Under the pieces are notes generated by a model. That model saw nothing but the letters and a program-made list of their open reading frames with translations, had not been told where the DNA came from and searched no databases. A program made the translations under genes and the position numbers. This document shows, piece after piece, positions 1 to 12,474 of a DNA stretch of 64,000 bases; position 1 is the stretch's first letter, and each line of letters begins with the position of its first letter. Origin of the DNA: Rhynchospora pubera (lineage: Eukaryota > Streptophyta > Magnoliopsida > Poales > Cyperaceae); NCBI GenBank assembly GCA_028095005.1, contig CM051462.1, positions 238,632,973-238,696,972 of the forward strand, read 5' to 3'.

Positions 1-3000
1 CTGTATTCTCAATATACACAGGCACCATTAGTAGCTGACATTAGACATCGTATGAAGCAATAATTTCCATAAGAATGACCATCATTTGTAGCAGGACTGA
101 AATAAACTAAAATTTGAATTATTGGTTTAGTAAATAAAAGTGGTAAGTGGCAAATAGACAGAAGGACTAACAAGTAAACTCGGCAAGGATGATACGGTAT
201 GCCAAGATCCTAGAATCAAAGCGAAAAAAAAAAGAAAAAGAAAATAGGTGAGGTACAGTAACTATAACTGCCCTTTAGTTACTGTTAACAACGCACAAAA
301 AGAACATAAGTGATTTAGTGAACTAGAATCACTAAAGTCTCTGAAGTTATTTTCTTAAGAAACCTAAGAATAGCAGCTTATAAATATATATGTTATTATG
401 GGGGCATTAAGATAAGATTACCTTTTGTTGGAAATTCTACAATAATGATTCTTTCATCAAACCTGAGCGGCCTGGTAAGAGCCATCATCACAGTTTTTAA
501 GTTTAAACTCGAGAGGATTCTAAGGTGAATGTTTGATTTCGCTTGTAGATACATGGTCTCGAAAGTGCACAGGCAGATGTACCGTGTACGTGTAATATTG
601 CAATCAATAAGTGAAGATCAAATGCTTGTGGCAATCGCCACCCTACCCTCAAAAAGAAGATCAAATGCTTGATTGAGGTAAGAGATTGAAACATCTCATC
701 ATCTACGGAATCTCCTTAGAAAAACCAAATCGCCAAAAGTTTTATCCGGGGGAGAGTTTTCGTCTGATAGCATCTGCTTTCAGTAATACCTTGCTGAAAG
801 TTTTACATATTGGAGAATATGCAAAACTTCATTTCCTATGCTCTAACATAGATTTCTATTATATAAAACTTCCAGACCATGTAGCAGTAGAACACATTGT
901 ACTGGTAAATCTGATTGGCCAAGAATAGCATCAACATATGCATATTAATTCGTTTAATTTTAGTCTTCAAGGAGGAAGGCAGTTCATTATTTTTACGTGG
1001 CAATTGGCATGCACATCTCCCAGCATCCAACATCTGATCCCTGGAAATTGGAATAATCATCCAGGCACAGACAGTGTGATTTTGACTTCTATTGTCTAAT
1101 TGGATTTCGGATTTGCAATTCAGGCGAATCCACATGCGACTAGTATACTCTTTGTTCTTCACTGAGTTCAAGTTGTTGACGCGAGTATTATTATAATCTA
1201 TGTGACTATTTGTTCAGATTATTATTTATAACAATATGAGTATTATTTAATTAGCTTATATATATATCATGTACTTAGTTTATGGTGTAGTGCTGAGCAA
1301 TATTGTGAATTGTTTATGTCAGTACTATATGAATCATGAATGCCCTCTTAACTAAACTTTATTTGCTCAAATCGATCTTTTGAACTTTTTTTGAATGTAT
1401 ATAAACTTAGTTAAACCTTCAACTTGGTAGCGAAATAATTATAGTTAGTTGTAGAAACAACTTCACGCAAATAGGACTTGAGACTTGAGAGATCGATCGA
1501 ATCTGTCTTTTACTCTTTTGCGGAAGTTCAAGATAAACTTTTTTCCCCCCTAATATTTTAAAGAAAGTTTGGGGAATTATTTTGTAAGGGCTGTAGTAAG
1601 TGTTTATGAAAGTTCAATTATTAAAATTTGAATTTTCTTCTATTTTTTAAGGGCATAAAATGAGTTGCATCTTTCCACCGATTCAAATTTTGGATTTACG
1701 TCTAATGTAAATTCATAGTCCACTAACATCCTTACTAGATCATGTTTTTTTTCTTATAAAAAAATCTATAAATTTTGTAGTAATAATAAATAATAATCAA
1801 TAATCGTCTCCTATATTATCAACCACGAATATGCATACAGGAGATCCAAATGTAGAGCGAGGTGGTCTGTTGAGCTCCTCGTATCTGCCACTGTCGCGAC
1901 GGAACGCCTACCGCGCAGTCCCATTTAAAATCCTCTCCATTGATCCATTCCCATGGAACTATTACGACCCTTTTGTTCTCTCTCTCTTAAAAAAAAAATA
2001 TTGTGTTTAATATATGATGATAATGATGTTCAAAATAATATTCGATCATTACATTTCATGCTATATTAATAAAAAAAAATATATGTAATCCATTTTGAAC
2101 TGCCTCATCGATCTACTAAAAATTTGTCTCCCTATATCTTTTTATGACATGACATGACCTACTTTGCAGCACTTAGTTTCTGACATAGAGGTCAAGACGA
2201 GATACTGACAGCTAATTTCATTTCAGTGATTAGCTACTCACGTTTCTTTATTTTTTTTCTGATTTTTTTTCTTATTTATTGTTTCCACTTGTTTAGCTTA
2301 GGCGAGTAGTGGGGGAGGAGTTCTGTTTCTCCTTGGTTGTAAACTTTGTAATTTTTTCTCTTTTAATTAATAAAATCTGCCGCTGGTATTTCACCAGCCG
2401 GCCTTCAAAAAAAAAAGCATCGCTTAAATTGCGTAAGTAAGGCTACGACTGAATTTTTTAAATTAAAAAAAAACAGAATAATTTTAAACAAATAAGTTTT
2501 TTTTTTGTATATGTGAAATCATGATTCTATTTGTCTTAAGAATCTATCCAAAGTGTCCGATATTTTTAAATAAACTATTGCAAAGTATATAAAAAACAAC
2601 TTACACTAAATTTAAATATTTAGTCCAAATATTCAAGATATATTAAAAATAGTTTGGTAAATTAACATGAACATCAAATTAATGTGTTTGCTTTCGATAA
2701 AAATAATAGTATGTTTGAATTTTCTTTTTACAAAATAGTTTGGTAAATCGAATATTATTGTAAGTGTAGATCATTTTTTTATTGGCGAATTTATTTCTCG
2801 TGTCTAATTCAACTCAAGTAAAGTAGTAACAATGATATACAAATGAATTCAACTAATTTAAAATATTTAGCCTAAATTTTCTAAATATATTAAAAGATAG
2901 TACCATAAAATCAATACACAGGAAAATGGATAAGACCAGTTAAGTGAGACTGGAGATCATGATGAAAATTTTGCACAGATGGCGTCCTAGTGCAGTAATT

Positions 3001-4370
3001 TAAAAGATGGCATCTCAATGTCTATAATTTGGAAAAATTTGAAATGATGCACCATCTCACTCCGATAATTTTCTCAATCTAATAGTAATAAGTAACCAGA
3101 GTGAATGGAAAGACAGGACGACGGCCCGATTTACTGTTTGCCTTATATATGGACTTCATTAATTAAGTACAATAGACAATAGTTTCTCAACATTTGGATT
3201 AAAAATACACAGATGAAGGAGGCAAATTACATTAAAAAAAAAACTCTTGAAAGAAAAAGATGGAACGTCGTTTCTATGACACACGCAACAGAACTTGTAG
3301 ATAAAGTAACAAAATGGTACCGTACATTTTTTTAGTTGATACTTGATAATATAAAAATGAACAATAAAAATAACAAGATTGAAATTGAAAAATTAATTAC
3401 AAGTATGCGTATACTGTTTGCGAACCTTATTCTAAAATCACAGAAAATGCCCTAAACCTATATAATTCATTAATTGCAAGTATGCTCGTAGACTTAAGAC
3501 TATCTGTGAACCCAAAAGAAAAAAAATAAATAAATAAATAAAAGAGATTCACAGACTATCTTCTATATATATATAAGTAGGTAGTGATTTCCCTATTACA
3601 CCATTAAATTCTTATGTACATTGAAACCATCTTTTTCTGAACTTTTGCTGCCTCCGTAGTGTGATAATTTATCGGTAATGAAAATCCTAATCAGAAAAAA
3701 CTAATAGATCAGATATTGGGTTACTTTTTCCGAACTTTTTGAAACTTCATTTCCAACTCAAAATTCTTGCTTTGCATTGTTATTCTTATTTTTTTAGTTC
3801 AGGAAAATACTTCTTATTCTTACTCCTACTCCTATATATTTAAGACAAAATTATCTAATCTTTTGGAGCAGGTATCATAATAATAATAATCATAATAAGA
3901 ATAAATAAATAAATAATAACACCTACGTTTATTAATATGTTGCTCTATTTTATTGATAAGTCATGTTCGTCTTAATTATTTTATTATACATTTTTGAGCT
4001 TACGTGTCATGGGAATGCTTTGGATGGGTTAATAATTTGGTAGGTAATCTATTATTATGACTGAAATTCACAATAAAACAAAAAGAAGATTGAAAGAGTC
4101 AACCTTAAGAAGAGGGAATTGGTTGAACTTGGACCAACGGCCTCAACCTTCATCACTTCTTTCTATCTGATATCCTATACACTTGGACTCTAAGCAAAGC
4201 TCCATTAGTTAGATTATTGGTCACCATCTTCATCTCTCCCTCTCTCTCTCTCTCTCTCTTAAAATATAGAGCCCAAGCAACAACAAGGGAGAATGAAACG
4301 CCACCATTATTCCAGTTTTCACCCTTCTTGAGTCTTGACCCAACAATTTATACTAGTCGGTTTCATTTCA
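1..4370. other. intergenic, AT-rich; possible non-LTR retroelement tail near 2290-2415
   Basis: I find no convincing gene here. Open frames at 503-1171 are short and match nothing I recognise. Around 2290-2415 a stretch ends in an AATAAA-like signal, a short GC-rich hairpin and a run of ten A, which looks like the 3' end of a plus-strand L1 LINE; I could not find its target-site duplication. A (CT)n run lies at 4238-4258, just upstream of the RING gene, and may be part of its promoter or 5' UTR. Confidence 0.5.
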
Positions 4371-5973
4371 ATGCCCGTGCAGGGCGAGGGAGCTGGTTCT
4401 CCTCCGACTCTATTCATCACAAGGTTATTAGCTCGGGCATCAAGGTCCCGATGGTACATCTTCTTGAGGCATGTCTATCGGTACCAGAATGGAACGGGAC
4501 CTGGGTCTGAGCTAAGTTCAAGTCCATTCAATTCACCGGCCTGGCTTGCATTCGAGCTGGCTGTCTTGCTGACTCAAATAGTGATTACAACAGTCGTAAT
4601 GGCTGTATCTAACAATGAGAGACCCTTTTGGCCTCTTAGGATTTGGATATTTGCATATGATGTTGCAAATTTGCTTAGCCTTCCTCTCCTTTATTGGCGC
4701 CACCGGCATGCAGCTGAAGTTGGAAACAGCACTCGCTACGCTGAAGATGTCGAACAACAAGGACGGAATGATGAGTTACCTAGGTAAATAACAACTTTGC
4801 AAATGTTTTTTCAGCAGAATCAATCATACATCAGTGTATTTTTATTAGTTATGTTTAAAGCAATTTTCTCGTATGTCGTATGTGTTTGTCCAACCTACTG
4901 AGGTAGCTGCAAGATAATTAAACATGAGGAGAACTGATTGCTAGAATGGAAAACATTTTATCTACTATTATATTGGGAAACACTGAACCAAAATCACCTG
5001 TTGAAGATATTTTTACTAAAACACAAGGCAATTTACAAAATAAATTTTTGCTCGTGTAATTGTTGGTGTAGGACGACTTCATACCTGATGAACAAATCAC
5101 GCAGTTGTCTGGAACTGTTTTACGCAATGTGGTTCGTAATGGGGAATGTGTGGGTCTTCGACTCCCGGCTTGGGACCTTCAACAAGGCACCAAAACTGCA
5201 CGCCCTCTGCATCAGCCTCCTTGCCTGGAATGCAATCATCTACACACTGCCTTTCCTGCTCTTCCTTCTGCTGTGTTGTTTTGTCCCGATGGTTAATTAC
5301 ATACTCGGCTACAACATGAACTTGGCCTCATCCGAACGAGGCGCCTCCGACGAGCAGCTGTCAGAGCTGCCACAGTGGAGGTTTAAAGGAACTAATAAAT
5401 CCAGCAATCACAGAGATGAGAATTCAGTATGCTTTAAACTTTCAAATTAGGCTTTTGTGTTACACTGGGGAAAGTTGGAAAATTTTGGGTGGCGAGTGGC
5501 AAGTAATAATAGGTCCAATCGAACAAGGTGTGTTATGTGTAAGTACCTGAAGGCCCAAAATATAAACACCCACTGACCGGGACCACATCAATCGTACAAT
5601 AATAATATATTAATATGTGTATTTCAGCATATGGCAAAAGCGTTATATTTATAGACTCAAGTTGTGCACATCATTGTTAGGGGCTTGATTTTGTTTTTTA
5701 TTATTATTATTATTTGATGAAAATTGTTAGGGGCTTGAATTAAGAATATCTAACAATGCTATTGCTATTGCTAAGTCATCAGAACCTGAGGTATAACTTA
5801 GAAATTTGGTTTTGACTTTTGAACAGGAATGTTGCATATGTCTGGCCAAGTACAAGGAGAGGGATGAACTGCGGCGGTTGCCATGTTCACACGTGTTTCA
5901 TCAACAGTGTGTTGACAGGTGGCTCAGGATCATCTCTTCCTGCCCTCTTTGCAAACAAGAGCTCAAAAAGTGA
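4371..5973 (+). CDS. Membrane RING-H2 E3 ubiquitin ligase (At4g11680/At1g12760-like)
   Basis: Three exons, 4371-4783, 5072-5426 and 5827-5973, give 304 aa with consistent phases. The start is the first ATG of the exon-1 frame; an upstream exon cannot be excluded, and relatives often have a longer N-terminus. Hydrophobic segments in exon 1 (after SPAWLAFELAVLL and at PLRIWIFAYDV) and exon 2 (LELFYAMWFVMGNVWVF; LPFLLFLLLCCFVPMV) suggest about four membrane spans. Exon 3 encodes a canonical C3H2C3 RING: C258-x2-C261-x14-C276-x-H278-x2-H281-x2-C284-x10-C295-x2-C298. In this family the RING recruits an E2 and ubiquitinates membrane or ER-associated targets; the substrate here is unknown. The exon-2 donor (TCA|gtatgc) was chosen because it restores frame into the RING exon. 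Confidence 0.87.
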
Positions 5974-6392
5974 CATTACAACCTAACAATCCCTGTATAG
6001 CAAGTAGCAACCCTAAACTCAAAGCACTTCACAGAAGATATGCCAAAGGCTATTACATTTGGCTATGCTGAATCTTCTTTTCTATAGAGTTTTCTTTATC
6101 AGAGATAGACTGTCTACCTAGAAGGTCACAACATATTGAATATTTTTGCTTCTCTGATGCAAAACACTGTATTGATATGGCGGTGAGTCCAAACAGAGTC
6201 GGACTTGCATAAAATATGTAAAATAACAACATAAAAAAGATTCAACTTGATAAATTTATAAATACGTCCAAAATCAAGACGCCCCTAGCATTTGAGAAGA
6301 CAAAAATAACAGTTGTAGTTAGAATGAGCAAAAAAAAAAAAAACAAACAAAAAGATAAAAATAATGTCAAGATCGATAAACACGCAGGATTG
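5974..6392. other. intergenic between convergent RING and ALG13-AspRS genes
   Basis: This short space holds the 3' UTRs of two convergent genes. From about 6026 it resembles the sequence downstream of the other AspRS copy (from about 12075; both contain CACTTCACAGAAGATA), so the AspRS duplication extends some 370 bp past the stop codon. A poly(A) run is present near 6330-6345, as in the other copy. Confidence 0.6.
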
Positions 6393-9300
6393 TTAAGGAG
6401 TAAGCCTTTGAGGGTCACGAGGGAAGAGAGAAGATTTGCGGATATTGTTAAGGCCGCAAAACAGCATTACGACTCTCTCTAACCCCACTCCAAACCCACC
6501 ATGGGGCGGTGTACCATACCTACATAAGCATAGTCATGACACAAATTAGCACAAAATATATGCCATGACTACAGGAGGGAAATGTGGAGTTTGTGATATA
6601 TAGTTGTACCTGAAAGAATCAATATAGGTAGATATAGTCTTGACATCAATACCACATTGCTCAGCACGTTTTGTAAGTAACTCTGGAAGGTGTACCCTTT
6701 GTGCTCCTGATATAATCTCCTCACCTATCATTAGCATTTGAAAAAAAAAAATATCAAGCTCCAGACTGGTTAAATATGAAAAAAAAATGAAATGAAGAAG
6801 AAATGAGTGTTACCTCGAATAAAAACATCAAACGAGTTGCTATAAGCAGGGTTATCATAACAGGGCATGGTGTAGAAGGGCCTGATCCCCAGTGGATATC
6901 GTGTCAGCATATAGAAGTCTGTATTGTATCTGTTTATAGCATGTTACAGTCACTACCTTGTAATAATGAAATCGATCAAATCATCAGAGTAAGGGAAGAG
7001 AAAAGAACTAACTTGTCACTAACAAGCTTCCCCAATTTCTTCTCAGACTCAGTATTAAGGTCTCCCATTGGTTCAGTTTCCACACCTGCTTCCTACTTAT
7101 ATACATCATCTCCAAAAATATCACCAAACCAATATAAATTTTGCTACTATTGAAGTAAATGAGCAGTTATTATACCCTTCTATTCCATGAGATGGCACAT
7201 CAAAAGAAACAAAAGGAAACAATATCCATTTTATGTTGAAAATAACAGAGAAATGGTTCGAAGCATCATTGAGTTATCAAAAGCCAAGCTAATAGAAATA
7301 ACTAATATGTTGCGCAGATATCAAATAGAAAAGAAAAAGATAATGCACCTTGAGCATTTGAATACCTTCATCATAGGTAAGTCGAAGCGTTTTAGGTAGG
7401 TACTGCAGGTTATAAATCAATATAAAGAACTATCAGAAAAGGCCTAGAAATTATACACCTAAGACTTATTCATGACCATTTGAAGCAAAATCCAAAACCA
7501 AAAGGAAGCCAGCCACTTTACCTTCAGGGGTTGAAATGGGTACTGGCGATTAATGCTCTCAAGCTCTTTACTGCAGTTCATATTTAAGTGGTCAAACATT
7601 GCCACAAACAATCTATCCACTATGTCACAAACCTGCAATGCATCGATTAAATCAGTAAATTCGAAAGTGAATCAATGCTTCATTTTTGCCCTCAATGAAA
7701 GAAAGATACCAACAAAATAAAAACTGAACTGCTGGAATAATATAACAATGTATGTGTAAAGTACCTCAAAATAATGTTCCTTAATCTCCATTTCAACATC
7801 AAGGCCTACAAACTCACAAAGATGCCTGTGGGTATAGGAATCCTCAGCTCTGAACACAGGCCCCACTTCAAAAACACGGCCAAACCCACCACAAATAGTC
7901 ATCTGTTTGTGAAGCTGAGGAGATTGCGCCAAACAAGCCGGCTGCCCTTTGTAATCGAGCTTGAACACTGCTGCACCACCTTCACTTGACCCTGCTATCA
8001 GCTTGGGGGTGTGGATCCCGTGAAAACCCTCTGACTCAAGGAACTGCCTGAATACTTTCTCTACCTGGCTCTGAATTTCAAAAATGGCCTGGTTTGCAGG
8101 GGTGCGCAGGTCGAGCACCCTATGATTGAGCCTGGTGTCCTGGCCCACACGCACTAGCTGCTCCCCACTGTCCTCAGCCTTCTTGAATTCAATTTCGCTC
8201 CGTGAAGCATCTTCAATATTGATGGGGAGATTGGGGACAGCTCTGTTGATGCAATAAAGTTTTCTCACCTGGATCTCCACCTGTAGTTCAATTCAACCAG
8301 ATCAGGACATTGGTGAAAAAAAAAAAAACGGAGGCACTACAAGGAAACAGAGAAAGAGAGGGTGACAGACAGTACCTGTTGGGTGGTGCCTTTGATGGGC
8401 TCGTTGGGGACAGAGATGACACCCTCCACATCCACAATGGACTCCTTGCTGAGGGAGGTGGCAAAGCGCACCATCTGGGGACTGACGACATCCTTACTGA
8501 CGACCAGCACACACTGTACTGTGCTCATCGTCTGCCGCACCACCAGAAATGCCATCTTCTTGCTCACTGACCGTATTGCCTGTGCTGCTCCTCTTATCAA
8601 CACGTTCTTGTCCTTCATCTCAGCACACAGCTCCCCCACACCTTTATCATTATGTATGATTTACTATAACAGGTATAGAAGCAAAAGATAAAAAATAAAA
8701 GAAGCCAGAGCAGTTACCAGTCCAGGTACGGCCAGTGATAGATTTGGACTGAATGTCTTCGACAGGTATGTCACCATAATTTGGTGAGAGAGGATCGGCT
8801 TCGTCAGATTCAGAAGCCCCTACTGATGCAGCAGCTCTGGCCTGCTGGCGCTGGGCAGCCTTCTCCGCCTTCTCAGCCTTCTTTGCATCCTTCTTTGCTT
8901 TGCTCTTGCTTATGCCAAATCCTTCTCCTTCTCCCTCTTTTTTAACATAGCCTTCACCTGGAGAGGTTAACCTGAGGGAAGCATCAATTTGGGATGCAAT
9001 ATCACTGGGATCTCCTGGTGTATATGGGACGAGCGATTCCAAGTCCATGGACTCTATGGTCTGGGCTAGAAACTGGGGTCCAGGGGCAAAGAATAGGTGC
9101 TTTTTATTTGCTAGCTCCTCTGCCAGTTCAGCTTGATGGTTGTCCATGAGGTCTTCATTCACAACCACTACAAGGGGTTTACCCAATCGTAATGTCTCGA
9201 ATATGCTCCCAGATCCTATGACCAAGAACTAACAGCACCTCAATATCTATTAATTTAATTTAAATCCAATCTATACATGGGCTATGCCATTTTATTTATG

Positions 9301-9782
9301 TAATGTTAAATTTGACAGTAATTAAAAGCTTTTAGTTGTAAACAATAAACAGTAATTTGGGTATAAAGGATTTCAAATGGCGAGGCACAAAAAAAAGAAA
9401 GGACAAGTCAAGTGCATGAGATTACCAGCATGGGTTATGACAAGAGAAGCAGCTTTGAGATGATGAGCGATGGTCGTTGAAAATGTGAAATAATCAACAT
9501 GTAGGGCCCCCTCTTGTCCAGACACCTGAATTGAATTTTCCCATTTTACCATCTGATAAAGATAAAGTAAGGAAGGATAATGCAAAGAGGAAGGAAACCT
9601 AAAACCTTGGAGGGGATGTAGGTGGCAGGACCAATCTGAAATTGGAGATGCGTGAAGCCGTGTCGAAAGAGGGCTTGTTTGACAGGGGCTGAATCCACAG
9701 CAGCCACCAGCTTGTCGAAGCATGTTGTCCCCACTGTCACAAACACCTCCTTTTTTCTCTCTCCCATCTCCATCTCACTCAA
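6393..9782 (-). CDS. ALG13-AspRS: ALG13-aspartyl-tRNA synthetase fusion gene (719 aa)
   Basis: Eleven exons: 9606-9782, 9426-9525, 8718-9215, 8376-8641, 7765-8280, 7522-7632, 7349-7402, 7013-7092, 6814-6929, 6610-6724 and 6393-6519. They total 2160 nt, every junction keeps phase, and there is no internal stop. Residues 1 to about 172 are ALG13, the cytosolic catalytic half of the ALG13/ALG14 UDP-GlcNAc transferase of N-glycan assembly (VFVTVGTTCFDKLVAAV, ITHAGSGSIFETLRLGKP, VVNEDLMDNHQAELAE). Without a stop, exon 3 continues into the lysine-rich N-extension of cytosolic AspRS (ISKSKAKKDAKKAEKAEKAA). It is followed by the anticodon-binding fold (GTTQQVEIQVRKLYC) and the class II core: TPKLIAGSSEGGAAVFKL, motif 2 VFRAEDSYTHRHLCEF and motif 3 GGFGVGLERVVMLF, ending FPRDPQRLTP. 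The AspRS part lacks its own ATG; its next Met is in exon 4, past the N-extension. Seen: the open spliced frame. Inferred: one transcript and one protein. An internally started AspRS or a separate short ALG13 message remains possible. Confidence 0.84.
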
Positions 9783-12474
9783 TTTGTCTCAAGTGAAGAA
9801 ACACAATACAATACAACAGAATAGAACAGCCTCATAACATTAACAGCAGACTAAGTAGGTTAGGTACCTTAATTACTTTAATTAAGATTAAAATTAAAAT
9901 TAGGACTTCTGTTTCCCACAGCAACAGTCAAGAGTCAACAGAGCAGAACAGCCTGTTGGGTTACTTTCCAAAACCACCGCACCGATCAATCGAGTTGGCG
10001 ATTTGATTTGCAAGCAATAGATTGGGATTAGGGTTTTACTTAATCGTTAATCGTTAATTAAAATTAATTGAAAAGAAAGATAGAATAGGAGGTGAGGTGG
10101 TTCTGCACTCTTTACTTGTAAAAAATACTAAATAGGCTGCTGGTCGAAATATATACTTTTGGGCCGCATATTAAGAGTCTTCTTGGCCCAAATTTTCTTA
10201 ACCCTCTCTTTTAATTCATTCATTAATTTTGGGAACGGCTGCTATAACTGTCATCGCTAAATAAACCATTGCTGCAGTATGTTACAAATATTCAGTTTAA
10301 TAATAAGGAGTGTTCAGTTTAATAATAAGAAGTGTTCAATTAAATACGTCAGAATCGCGCCAGAGTCAAGAGGTGCGCTAGGAGGCAGAGGTAGAGTCGG
10401 AAAAAAATTAATTTAAACCGGATCGGTTTTTATCTGTGATTGTCTGTGATTATTTAGCTAAAATTTTAAAATTCAATCCAGCATAAATGTTTTTCTCTTC
10501 TTTTGTTTTAAAAAAAAAAGGTGTGGTTTACCACACCCATTTCATTGAGCATAAACTTTTACATAAAGCAATCTTTCCAAAAGTTCAATGTTGTTTTCTT
10601 GTTTTGTTTTGTTTTTTGTTTATCCTAACGAAATTAATTTGGAAATTTTGAAAAATAATAAAAAAAATTAACACAATAAAAAAACAAAGTTTGTAGTACT
10701 AAATTAAAGTAGGCTAGAAATGAAATCTAACAAGATTAAGAGGTCACCGAAAAAAAAATTAGTTGTACTAAAATCTAACACTCATCTTGAACCTTATTTT
10801 CTATCCCATGGCACCGATATATGCATTTTTTTAACTTCCACGTGCTCATACCAACGCCATCTCATAGATACATTTCATTTTTGAAGTCTCTTTTTCTCGT
10901 TCCACGTCAATCTCGGTCGATCTGTTCCTTGTGTTTCATAAATAGTTTAACATACTGTTATGTACTACTGGTGTCTCAAGAGGAATCCTTATCTGCTCCC
11001 GCGCGGGACCGTCCTGCGCACCCTACCAACCGTCCGATCTGATCTGGACGGTTCGGACCTACCAATCAGGTTACATGCACGGGGCTCCCTTTGCCATTGA
11101 GATTAAATCACACGGCTCACAGTGGTGCGCTGGACAGTCCCGCGCGGAACGGGATTTCATTTCGTCTCAAGAGGCCTACGTTGAACAAGTCTAAACAAAT
11201 TTCAATCATTCTTGGCAAAAGTTTATTTCAATTAGTGCATCCTGTCATGTCAAGTATGTCATCATTTCTCTTCCGGTCCTTCTTGTATGGCCACAAATCC
11301 ACTACAGCATATGCATCTCTACTGCACTCATCTTTTAGACTTATTGCTTTTTAATAACCCAACATTTTGTGCCATTACAACTTCACAGATCTAATCACCG
11401 TTCTATAAAATTTACAATTTTAGCTTTTGTGAGACTTTCTTATAATATAAGATGTTAGATACATGTCATCGTTTCACACACTCCACTCTCATCGTATGAT
11501 TAATATCTTCATCTAGTTTAATGAAAGATTAAAGATAACATTTTTTTATACTATGTATTTGGAGAAAATAATGATATAAAACTTATTTATCAATTTTATA
11601 ATAGTATAAATTTAATTATTCATTTATTTTCTTAAAATATTTTAGAGCTATGTGTTTGAAAATCTAAAAGAGTAAATAAAATAATCTAAAATTAGTAAAA
11701 TTTTGCTTCTGGTACGATTTCGATAATTTTGATCTGAAAAACATATCAGGCACTGGATTGTTCGGATAAAATAGAATCATGACAACCATTAACATTTTTA
11801 TTTGATATACAGATGCGACAGAACTATAATAAAAATACAAATGCATGTAAGCCGGTTGTAATTTGTCTATTACACCAAACATTGTAATCATATAATGGAT
11901 ACGTTGGTCGCAGTAATTTGTTTTAACCAATGAATAAATAAAATAGTTTATAATAATACACTAACTTCAAAAAAAATAATCATTACGACACTAGTTTCAC
12001 ATTCTTAATCTTTTAATCACTCTTTTAAAAAAAATTCTTTAATTTCCAATTTAAAAATCTCGCTGTATATTGAAAACACTTCACAGAAGATAAGGCAACA
12101 AGCCAACATCTACTAAAATTTGCAAAATTATTGAATATTCCTATCTATAGAGTTTTTTTTTTTACTAAAGATAGGCTGTTTACCTAGATTGTCACTGCAT
12201 AGTGAAAAACACTGGTACTTTAAATGGCAGCGAGTGGAAACAGATTCTGAACTTAAAATACATTTGTAAAATCACAGCATCAATAGATCCAACACTACAA
12301 AAATAAGATATATAAATTTACAAACATGTCCAAAATCAAGATGCCCTAGTACTTGAGAAGATAAAAAAAAAATATATAAAGAGGAGCAAAATTTTTAGTT
12401 GTAGTTAGATTGAGCAAAAAAAAAAAAGAAACAAAAAGGATAAAACTAATATCAAGATAGATAACAACAGATTG
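9783..12474. other. intergenic: ALG13 promoter side and AspRS-B 3' flank
   Basis: Upstream of the ALG13 start the sequence is AT-rich and no gene is seen. It contains the GC-rich MITE at 10984-11163, described separately. From about 12075 it resembles the 3' flank of the fused AspRS copy (6026 onward), marking the downstream limit of the duplicated unit. Confidence 0.55.
10984..11163. mobile_element. Mutator-like MITE, about 180 bp, with 9-11 bp target duplication
   Basis: The direct repeat GTCTCAAGAGG occurs at 10973-10983 and 11164-11174 and brackets an element whose ends are imperfect inverted repeats. Both ends read inward through GAATCC-like bases into CCGCGCGGGAC. The interior is unusually GC-rich for this window and codes for nothing. 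The target-duplication length fits Mutator-like elements (9 bp expected, extended here by chance). Confidence 0.6.

Noticed and set aside
421..494. Possible minus-strand exon (TRPLRFDERIIIVEFPTK) ending at a good GTAATC donor
   Set aside because: It vaguely recalls AAA-ATPase sequence, but no acceptor or neighbouring exons support it.
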